From: Azonexaceae bacterium
GTDB taxonomy: Bacteria > Pseudomonadota > Gammaproteobacteria > Burkholderiales > Rhodocyclaceae
DNA length: 12,985 bases
Direction: 5' to 3'
NCBI GenBank assembly: GCA_009469685.1
Contig: SSTA01000193.1
Coordinates: 1-12,985, forward strand
Shown here: piece by piece, positions 7,937-12,985 of the stretch
Layout of the letters: every line of letters starts with the position of its first letter
Numbering within the stretch: the first letter of the stretch is position 1
Program-made: the position numbers and the translations under genes
Notes under the pieces: model-generated
The model's database searches: none
What the model was told of the DNA's origin: nothing
Seen by the model: the letters and a program-made list of their open reading frames with translations, nothing else

Positions 7937-8869
7937 ATGGGAGATCCCGCCGCCGCAAGCGCACTCCTCGGATTTGGAATCATGGGACTCATCGCCCTGG
8001 TATTCCTGCTTGCCGTTTATGCCGTCCTCGCGCTGTACATCCTCAACCTTCAGCGCTGCTTCGATGCCCTGCAGCCGGCTTTCCGACCCCAGGTCCCCAC
8101 TGCCCTGGTCTGGCTCGGCCTCGTGCCCTATCTCGGTTTCCTGGCGCTGATCGCAGCCGTCGTCATGCTCTCGGTTTCGCTGAAGAAGGAAGGCGAGGCC
8201 CGCCGGACCGATGCCTTCGGCGACGGGGGTTTGGCCCTGGGCCTCGCCGCCGCCATTCTCAGCCTGCTTTCGGTCATTCCCTTCATCGGCCTCCTTCTGG
8301 GCTTGGCCGGACTCGTCTGCTGGATTCTCCACTGGCTCAAAGTCTCGGGATTCCGCCGCTTGCTCGCCGCCTACGCCGGCACCCCGGCGCCCGCCTCCTG
8401 GGGTGCCCCGCCGCCCTCGGGGGCCTGGCCCCAGGCGGCGCCGCCTCCCCTTCCTCCCTCTGCCCGCCCCGCGCCAGCCGCTCCGGCGGTTCCACCACCT
8501 TTACCGAACGCCGCACCGCCCCTCCCTTCCCGCGAGGAATCCACCGTGCGTTTCGGCGCTCTCGACCAAGCCCGTCTGGTGTGCGTCGTGGGGGTCGTCC
8601 AGGGGATGAGCTTTCCCGTCGCCAACGGTGTGGTCATCGGGCGTTCCCAGGAGGCCGACGTGGTCGTCCCCGACAGCCAGATCTCCAATCGCCACGCCTG
8701 GATCGGCCCGGTGCAGGGTCGCCTGATCCTCAAGGACATGCATTCGACCAACGGCACCTATCTCAACGACAATCTGGGAGCCCCGGTGCAGGAACTCGAA
8801 CTGAAGGACGGCGACCTCATCGTCCTGGGCAAGCACGGACAGATGAAGTTTCGGGTGAGTCTGGGCTAA
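7937..8869 (+). CDS. Membrane protein with C-terminal FHA domain
   Basis: The product is 310 residues with no assigned function. The N-terminal part is membrane-embedded: hydrophobic helices at about 14-37, 57-80 and 98-134 (the last long enough for two passes), separated by short polar turns. A Pro/Ala linker runs from about 149 to 198. Residues about 214-308 form a forkhead-associated domain with the phosphothreonine-binding signature intact: GRS (235-237), SNRH (250-253) and STNGTYLND (270-278). FHA domains bind phosphothreonine peptides, usually on targets of Hanks-type kinases or in secretion systems, but no kinase, phosphatase or secretion gene is nearby. The segment RPQVPTALVWLGLVPYLGF followed by a second hydrophobic pair resembles small bacterial membrane domains of unknown function; this is from memory. 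ATG 7937 fits the promoter at 7875-7903; ATG 7982 is a shorter alternative. No strong ribosome site is visible. Confidence 0.85.
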   Translation: MGDPAAASALLGFGIMGLIALVFLLAVYAVLALYILNLQRCFDALQPAFRPQVPTALVWLGLVPYLGFLALIAAVVMLSVSLKKEGEARRTDAFGDGGLALGLAAAILSLLSVIPFIGLLLGLAGLVCWILHWLKVSGFRRLLAAYAGTPAPASWGAPPPSGAWPQAAPPPLPPSARPAPAAPAVPPPLPNAAPPLPSREESTVRFGALDQARLVCVVGVVQGMSFPVANGVVIGRSQEADVVVPDSQISNRHAWIGPVQGRLILKDMHSTNGTYLNDNLGAPVQELELKDGDLIVLGKHGQMKFRVSLG

Positions 8870-8893
8870 GGCTGCCGATTGAGCCGGCATACA

Positions 8894-8913
8894 ACGCGGC
8901 GCCCGCGCCGCGT
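8894..8913. terminator. Perfect GC-rich hairpin between convergent genes
   Basis: A nine-base perfect inverted repeat, ACGCGGCGC / GCGCCGCGT, is separated by two bases. It lies between the FHA gene stop (8869) and the stop of the leftward DUF2478 gene (8917). There is no T-run on either side, so a terminator role is likely by position but not proven by form. Confidence 0.45.
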
Positions 8914-8916
8914 CGT

Positions 8917-9453
8917 TCAATTGCGCCGGAGCGCCTCCCACCAGGCCAGAATGGCGTCGAGACTGGGTTCCAGGAGCTCAGCCTCGCCTCCCGTAAATTC
9001 CCGCCACGCGTCGAGATAGCGCTCGCCCACCGAGGTCAGTAGGGGCACCCCGGCTGCGACGACCAGCCCGATTTCGTCGCGTAAGCCCCCCCCTTCCACC
9101 TCCTGGGTACCGAACTTATTGATCACCACGAGTTCGGCGCCGGTCTCCACCGCATCGCGGATGGCAACCGCCGCATCGGCAAGGCCCGATGAATCGACGC
9201 CGCAGGAAATCGATCCGCTGCCTAGATCCTGGGAGAGCCGGATGCGTCGACCGCTGGCGACGTCCTCCAATTCCATCTGACAGATGCGGCCAGTCTCGCC
9301 GGAGACATCGTGCTGGACGACCCCGCCGAGGCGTACGCCGCGCGAGCGCAATGCCTGGACGGCTTGGTCCAGAAGGCTTTCGATAGGGGTCTGGGGCGTG
9401 TAGCGAACGGCGGCGAGGGGGAAAGTGGTCGTGGTTTTCATGGCGGCTGCCAT
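8917..9453 (-). CDS. DUF2478 family protein
   Basis: The product is 178 residues and matches DUF2478 as I know it: short alpha/beta proteins often found near molybdate-transport genes. Visible hallmarks are a first strand LAAVRYTP, an SRGVRLGGVVQ segment, ICQMELEDVASGRRIRLSQDLG, and ELVVINKFGTQEVEGGG about two thirds along. The order of elements resembles THEP1-type nucleoside-triphosphatases, but no Walker A motif (GxxxxGKS/T) is present where the first loop should be. The strand that would carry Walker B acids reads VINKFG. NTPase activity is therefore doubtful; this comparison is inference. ATG 9453 has AGGGG about seven bases upstream on the minus strand; ATG 9441 is a shorter alternative. 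No molybdenum gene is in the window. The gene is divergent from miaA (67-base gap) and convergent with the FHA gene. Confidence 0.8.
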   Translation of the reverse strand: MAAAMKTTTTFPLAAVRYTPQTPIESLLDQAVQALRSRGVRLGGVVQHDVSGETGRICQMELEDVASGRRIRLSQDLGSGSISCGVDSSGLADAAVAIRDAVETGAELVVINKFGTQEVEGGGLRDEIGLVVAAGVPLLTSVGERYLDAWREFTGGEAELLEPSLDAILAWWEALRRN

Positions 9454-9520
9454 TTTCTCACCCCTGGGCCGGAGATCAAAGTCGCGCCCACGGCCCGGCC
9501 GATGGTAGGATTCGCCGGCC

Positions 9521-10474
9521 ATGGCTTCCCCCCTCCCTCCCGCCATCCTGCTCATGGGCCCGACGGCGAGCGGCAAGACCGCCGTTGCGCTGGCCTTGGC
9601 AGACCGTTTCCCGGTCGCTTTGATCAGCGTCGATTCGGCCCAGGTCTATCGCGACATGGACATCGGCACTGCCAAGCCGGACGCCGCGACTCTGGCCCGC
9701 CACCCCCATCGGCTGATCGATCTGATTTCGCCGGAAGAGTCCTACTCGGCGGCACGCTTTCGGGCCGATGCCCTGGCGGCCATGGCCGACATCTCGGCTT
9801 CCGGCCGGGTCCCCTTGCTGGTCGGGGGTACGATGCTTTATTTCCGAGCCCTGATCCAGGGTTTGGCCGAGCTGCCGCCCGCGGATGCGGTGGTAAGGGC
9901 CGCGCTGGACGCTGAAGCGGCAGAACGGGGATGGCCTGCTCTCCACGCCGAACTTGCCCTCTGCGACCCACGCACGGCTGCGCGGCTCGCACCGCGGGAC
10001 GGCCAGCGCATCCAGCGCGCCCTGGAGGTCTTTCGCGTCTCCGGCCGCCCCCTCTCGGATTGGCATGCGCAAACAACGGGAATCCCCCTACCCTGGCGAT
10101 TGCTCAGCCTGGGCTTGCGCGCTGACGACCGCAGCGAACTGCATGCCCGCATCGCCCGCCGTTTCGACGCCATGCTGCTGGCCGGGCTGGAAGACGAGCT
10201 GACCCGGCTGCGGGCACGCTACACCCTCAGTGTGGATCTGCCCTCGATGCGCTCGGTCGGTTACCGTCAAGTCTGGGAGGCCCAGGACGGTTTGATTCCC
10301 CGGCAGGAGATGCGAGACCGCGGCATCTATGCCACACGTCAACTCGCCAAGCGCCAGATGACCTGGCTCAGCAATTCATTCGCTTGCGAAACCTTCGACT
10401 GCCTGGCCCCCGATCTGATCGACCGCATCGCCCGTCGGACAGAGGCCTTCCTCGCCGACCAGGCGAGGTGCTAG
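9521..10474 (+). CDS. miaA: tRNA dimethylallyltransferase
   Basis: Transfers the dimethylallyl group of DMAPP to N6 of A37 in tRNAs reading codons that begin with U, the first step towards ms2i6A. The product is 317 residues, typical of the family. The P-loop GPTASGKT is at 13-20, [16 protein letters not shown] at 38-53 holds the catalytic Asp38, [10 protein letters not shown] covers 102-111, [13 protein letters not shown] covers 159-171, and SVGYRQVWE and the tRNA-contacting [10 protein letters not shown] lie near the C-terminus. Its substrates would include the tRNA-Ser(UGA) encoded at the right end of the window. ATG 9521 has a possible -10 TAGGAT only nine bases upstream (9506-9511) with no good -35 and no Shine-Dalgarno, so a very short or leaderless transcript is possible. 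The hfq gene that often follows miaA is absent; a convergent response regulator gene ends eight bases downstream. Confidence 0.96.
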   Translation: MASPLPPAILLMGPTASGKTAVALALADRFPVALISVDSAQVYRDMDIGTAKPDAATLARHPHRLIDLISPEESYSAARFRADALAAMADISASGRVPLLVGGTMLYFRALIQGLAELPPADAVVRAALDAEAAERGWPALHAELALCDPRTAARLAPRDGQRIQRALEVFRVSGRPLSDWHAQTTGIPLPWRLLSLGLRADDRSELHARIARRFDAMLLAGLEDELTRLRARYTLSVDLPSMRSVGYRQVWEAQDGLIPRQEMRDRGIYATRQLAKRQMTWLSNSFACETFDCLAPDLIDRIARRTEAFLADQARC

Positions 10475-10481
10475 GGCAAGC

Positions 10482-11609
10482 TCAGCCGGCCAGCGTGCCA
10501 AGCTGATCGGCGACCTGGCGCAACTGATCGACGACCGTGAGGTTCTGATCCTGGGCGGCGACGATGCGCTGCATATGCTCGTTGGCCAGACGATTGAGAA
10601 AATCCTCCTGGCCTTCGGTGAGCCCCAAGTGCACGAAGGACTTCATCAGCGCCTCCTGGAACTCGATCATGTGCTGGGTCAGGTGGAAACTGGTACGACG
10701 ATAGCTGTCCTGGAGACTCTCCAAAGCATCGTGCACCTGGGGAAGGGCTTCCACTACCCCTTGCTGCCGGCGCCGGTTTTCCCGTTCGACCCCGATGGCT
10801 TGAAGACGGGCGTCGGCCCCTTCGGCCAGAATGGCGACATTGTCGCGGATGCGCCCAACCTTGTCGGGATCGTCCAGGGGCAGATTGTTGAGCATGACCG
10901 TCACGCCCCCGTAATTGAAGGCCGCCCTCGTCTTGAACTGGAAGATGCGCCCGGAAGCGCGAACATGGGTCAGAATGCCGACTTCCAGGGGGATGTTGAC
11001 CCCGTTGGGGCTCAGATTGATCTCTTCCGCGCCCAGGCGCAATTGCACCGCACCCTGGAGGTCATACTGCTGCAGCGCAGCCAGCACTTCCCTTCCCAAT
11101 TCCTCGGAGCTGCCGCAAGCAAAGGATTTGCTCAGGAACTGGAGCACCACGCCCAACTCACCCATGCTGGTCATGGCGGACAGGGCGGTCCGCTGAGCGA
11201 ATCCGGCCTGTTCCCGCAGACTGTGCTTTTCGGCGATAAGGCGCTGGGCGACCTTGACCTTGTTCTGGAGTTCCAGAGGATCGAAGGGTTTGACGATGAA
11301 ATCCTCGCCTCCGGCCTCGTAAGCCGCCAGCCGGCTGTCCAGGTCGTCGTTGGCGGAAACGAAAGTGACCGGAATGTCCTGGGTGTCGAAATCGTCTTTG
11401 AGCCGGCGACAAAGGTCGAAGCCATTCATCCCCGGCATGGTGACGTCCAGGAGGAACATGTCGGGACTCCCCTCTGCCGCTCTAGCCAGGTAATCCTCGG
11501 CACTGGAAAAGGTAGTCACTTTGCAACCGTCTTCCAGGAGCGCGGCGAGCATCTCCCGGACCACCTCGTCGTCATCGATGACGAAAACGCGAAACCCCTG
11601 CTCACCCAC
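10482..11609 (-). CDS. Response regulator with receiver domain and uncharacterised GAF-like / helical output region
   Basis: The product is 375 residues. Residues about 5-122 form a complete CheY-like receiver: acidic pocket D12-D14, phospho-acceptor D55 in LLDVTMPGMNG, switch Ser85 (VTFVSAND) and Lys107 (VKPFDP). About 128-160 looks like a helical connector. About 165-265 is an alpha/beta region (LGREVLAALQQY, AVQLRLG, NNLPLDDPDKVGRIRDN) that may be a divergent GAF-type sensor fold. From about 270 to the end it is helical and coiled-coil-like, rich in Gln, Glu and Leu. There is no helix-turn-helix, GGDEF, EAL or HD-GYP motif, so output is probably through protein contact. I recall similar regulators in other betaproteobacteria but no assigned pathway. 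GTG 11609 is chosen because GAGGAA lies five bases upstream and the receiver begins right after. No histidine kinase is nearby. It has its own promoter (11637-11665) downstream of purM. Confidence 0.85.
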   Translation of the reverse strand: MGEQGFRVFVIDDDEVVREMLAALLEDGCKVTTFSSAEDYLARAAEGSPDMFLLDVTMPGMNGFDLCRRLKDDFDTQDIPVTFVSANDDLDSRLAAYEAGGEDFIVKPFDPLELQNKVKVAQRLIAEKHSLREQAGFAQRTALSAMTSMGELGVVLQFLSKSFACGSSEELGREVLAALQQYDLQGAVQLRLGAEEINLSPNGVNIPLEVGILTHVRASGRIFQFKTRAAFNYGGVTVMLNNLPLDDPDKVGRIRDNVAILAEGADARLQAIGVERENRRRQQGVVEALPQVHDALESLQDSYRRTSFHLTQHMIEFQEALMKSFVHLGLTEGQEDFLNRLANEHMQRIVAAQDQNLTVVDQLRQVADQLGTLAG

Positions 11610-11636
11610 TGCGATTCCTCAGGTTATGGTTTCAGG

Positions 11637-11665
11637 ATTCTCGGACGGAAGAGTGATCGTGGCAA
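11637..11665 (-). promoter_or_regulatory. Predicted sigma70-type promoter of the response regulator gene
   Basis: On the minus strand, -35 TTGCCA (11665-11660, 5 of 6 to consensus), a 17-base spacer and -10 GAGAAT (11642-11637, 4 of 6). The transcript would begin near 11630, about 20 bases before the GTG at 11609, with GAGGAA between them as the ribosome site. Confidence 0.6.
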
Positions 11666-11669
11666 GGGC

Positions 11670-11687
11670 AAATCATCCGGGTGATTT
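11670..11687. promoter_or_regulatory. 18-base dyad upstream of the response regulator promoter
   Basis: AAATCATCCGGGTGATTT is an inverted repeat broken at one pair of positions (T11676 against G11681). Flanking GGG and CCC (11666-11668, 11688-11690) can extend it with one bulged base. It lies four bases upstream of the -35 box and is centred about 48 bases before the predicted start, suitable for an activator or regulator site. It could instead be a weak hairpin ending purM transcripts; there is no T-run. Confidence 0.45.
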
Positions 11688-11708
11688 CCCGCACCGAAGT
11701 CGACGAAA

Positions 11709-12749
11709 TCAGACCACCACGGTCTGGGGTTCCTCACCGCTACGCTCGCGAATGCAGCCGATGCGCCAAACCGGCACTTGGGCCGCCGCCAGTTCGGCCA
11801 GGGCGGCATCCACGTCGCCGGCCGCCACGACGATGACCAGGCCGATGCCGCAATTGAAGACCCGGTGCATCTCGTTCTCGGCAACCTTGCCCTCAGCCTG
11901 AAGCCAATCGAAGAGCTTCGGCCTGGGCCAGGCGGATTTATCGAGTTCGGCAACGGTGCTTTCCGGCAGCACCCGGGGGACGTTTTCGAGGAGGCCCCCG
12001 CCGGTGATATGGGCCATGCCCTTCACCGTGACCTTCTGCATCAATTGCAGCACGGGTTTGACATAGATACGGGTGGGCGCCATGACCACGTCGGCCAGGG
12101 ACCGGCCGCCATCGAAGGGGGCGTTCATGTCCGGGTTGGAGCGCTCGATGATCTTGCGCACCAGGGAATAGCCATTGGAATGGGCACCGGAGGAGGCCAG
12201 TCCCAGGACCACGTCACCGGGGACTATGGTTGAGCCGTCGATGATCTTGCTCTTCTCGACGACGCCGACGGCAAAACCCGCCAGATCGTACTCACCGTCC
12301 GGGTACATGCCCGGCATTTCGGCGGTTTCGCCACCGATCAAGGCACAGCCGGCAAGCTCGCAGCCCTTGGCGATCCCGCCGACGACGCCGGCCGCGGTGT
12401 CCACATCGAGCTTGCCGCAAGCGAAGTAATCGAGGAAGAACAGCGATTCGGCGCCCTGGACCAGGATGTCATTGACGCTCATGGCGACCAGGTCCTGGCC
12501 GACGGTGTCGTGCCGATTGAGTTGGAAAGCCAGTTTAAGCTTGGTGCCGACGCCGTCGGTGCCGGAAACCAGCACCGGCTCCTTATACCGCTTGGGCACC
12601 TCGAAGAGGGCCCCGAAGCCGCCGATGCCGCCCAGGACACCTTCGCGCAGCGTCTTTCTGGCAAGGGGCTTGATGCGGTCCACGAGCGCGTCGCCTGCGT
12701 CTATGTCGACGCCGGCGTCACGGTAGGAGAGGGAAGTATTCTGGGTCAT
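11709..12749 (-). CDS. purM: Phosphoribosylformylglycinamidine cyclo-ligase (AIR synthetase)
   Basis: Fifth step of de novo purine synthesis: ATP-dependent ring closure of FGAM to aminoimidazole ribonucleotide in the cytoplasm. The product is 346 residues, the usual length. Family motifs are intact: [13 protein letters not shown] at the N-terminus, [10 protein letters not shown] (43-52), [11 protein letters not shown] (62-72), [13 protein letters not shown] (137-149), [13 protein letters not shown] (184-196) and [13 protein letters not shown] (247-259). The start [10 protein letters not shown] is the family N-terminus; the frame remains open upstream only because it reads through the tRNA gene. 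No clear Shine-Dalgarno precedes the ATG. The promoter is proposed at 12821-12849. In many betaproteobacteria purM lies near miaA; here the response regulator gene sits between them and miaA runs the other way. Confidence 0.97.
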   Translation of the reverse strand: MTQNTSLSYRDAGVDIDAGDALVDRIKPLARKTLREGVLGGIGGFGALFEVPKRYKEPVLVSGTDGVGTKLKLAFQLNRHDTVGQDLVAMSVNDILVQGAESLFFLDYFACGKLDVDTAAGVVGGIAKGCELAGCALIGGETAEMPGMYPDGEYDLAGFAVGVVEKSKIIDGSTIVPGDVVLGLASSGAHSNGYSLVRKIIERSNPDMNAPFDGGRSLADVVMAPTRIYVKPVLQLMQKVTVKGMAHITGGGLLENVPRVLPESTVAELDKSAWPRPKLFDWLQAEGKVAENEMHRVFNCGIGLVIVVAAGDVDAALAELAAAQVPVWRIGCIRERSGEEPQTVVV

Positions 12750-12820
12750 GATAGGCAAGGCAGGGCAAGGGTGATGCGAAAAGCTGGCGGCGGGCCGAAC
12801 GAGCGGCGGGAAAGGGGGCG

Positions 12821-12849
12821 ATTTTACCTGAAAGCATCGGCTTTCCCGA
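12821..12849 (-). promoter_or_regulatory. Candidate purM promoter containing a small palindrome
   Basis: On the minus strand, -10 TAAAAT (12826-12821, 5 of 6 to consensus) lies 17 bases after a weak -35 TCGGGA (12849-12844, 3 of 6). The spacer and part of the -35 hold a perfect six-base inverted repeat, GAAAGC-atcg-GCTTTC (12830-12845). This could be an operator or the remains of a tRNA terminator hairpin. The predicted leader to the purM ATG is about 65 bases. Confidence 0.42.
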
Positions 12850-12874
12850 GCCGGGAGGCACCCGAACCGAAACC

Positions 12875-12962
12875 TGGCGGAAGAGGTGGGATTCGAACCC
12901 ACGAATGGTCGCCCATTGCCGGTTTTCAAGACCGGTGCATTCAACCGCTCTGCCACTCTTCC
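12875..12962 (-). tRNA. tRNA-Ser (anticodon UGA)
   Basis: An 88-base class II tRNA on the minus strand with the CCA end encoded (12877-12875). The acceptor stem pairs GGAAGAG (12962-12956) with CTCTTCC (12885-12879), with discriminator G at 12878. The anticodon stem CCGGT / ACCGG encloses loop CTTGAAA with anticodon TGA (12928-12926), which reads UCA and related serine codons. A long variable arm and the T-loop GTTCGAATC are present. A37 next to the UGA anticodon is a MiaA target. The promoter would lie beyond the right edge of the window. Confidence 0.97.
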
Positions 12963-12985
12963 GCGGACGGGGAGCCCGTTGCGGC

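Noticed and set aside
5850..7964. A 704-codon open frame on the minus strand across recQ
   Set aside because: It is antisense to a gene with every RecQ motif, has the composition of a GC-rich shadow frame, and shows no recognisable domain.
11670..11687. FNR or CRP binding site
   Set aside because: The half-sites read AAATCA and TGATTT, inverted with respect to FNR half-sites and lacking the TGTGA of CRP, so only an unassigned dyad is reported.
12750..12956. Long N-terminal extension of the purM frame beginning [13 protein letters not shown]
   Set aside because: These residues are a translation through the tRNA-Ser gene, a well-known annotation artefact. PurM homology begins at [10 protein letters not shown] (12749).
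12967..12979. Short inverted repeat ACGGG-gag-CCCGT at the right edge
   Set aside because: Only a five-base stem upstream of the tRNA gene in a GC-rich context; too short to distinguish from chance.
1..12985. Mobile element, CRISPR array, defence or toxin-antitoxin system
   Set aside because: I found no transposase or integrase motif, no regularly spaced direct repeats and no defence-type domain set. All sizeable coding regions are assigned to housekeeping, envelope or orphan regulatory proteins.

Overview
The window reads as an ordinary chromosomal segment of a GC-rich betaproteobacterium. CysS, RecQ, LpxH, MiaA and PurM all have the residue patterns usual in that class. The cysS / TPR / L,D-transpeptidase / ppiA / ppiB / lpxH order and the purM-miaA proximity suggest Rhodocyclales or a close relative; the order-level placement is inference from memory. 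I see no transposase, integrase, phage gene, CRISPR array, toxin-antitoxin pair or recognisable defence system, and no gene-free stretch above about 130 bases.

Layout. Bases 1-243 hold the 3' end of a periplasmic substrate-binding protein gene, closed by a good hairpin terminator (261-287) that also serves the convergent cysS. Divergent from cysS is a tightly packed rightward run (1781-7811): a periplasmic TPR protein, an L,D-transpeptidase-family enzyme, a periplasmic and a cytoplasmic cyclophilin, the lipid A hydrolase LpxH and the helicase RecQ. Starts and stops overlap or lie a few bases apart, and non-ATG starts are frequent. A separate promoter (7875-7903) then serves a membrane-anchored FHA protein of unknown role (7937-8869). 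It converges on a leftward DUF2478 gene (8917-9453), which is divergent from miaA (9521-10474). The right end is leftward: tRNA-Ser(UGA), purM, then a response regulator with a non-standard output region (11609-10482).

How the parts relate. The TPR protein, the YkuD enzyme, PpiA and LpxH all concern the cell envelope: peptidoglycan trimming or cross-linking, periplasmic folding and lipid A synthesis. The TPR protein and the YkuD enzyme end in related NTF2-like domains and are translationally coupled, so they may work as a pair. CysS, the tRNA, MiaA and PurM are housekeeping. The least understood pieces are the FHA membrane protein, the DUF2478 protein (which looks like a P-loop-less THEP1-type NTPase) and the response regulator, which has an 18-base dyad just upstream of its -35 box. 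I found no clear new multi-gene system; the best leads are these orphans and the paired NTF2-like domains.
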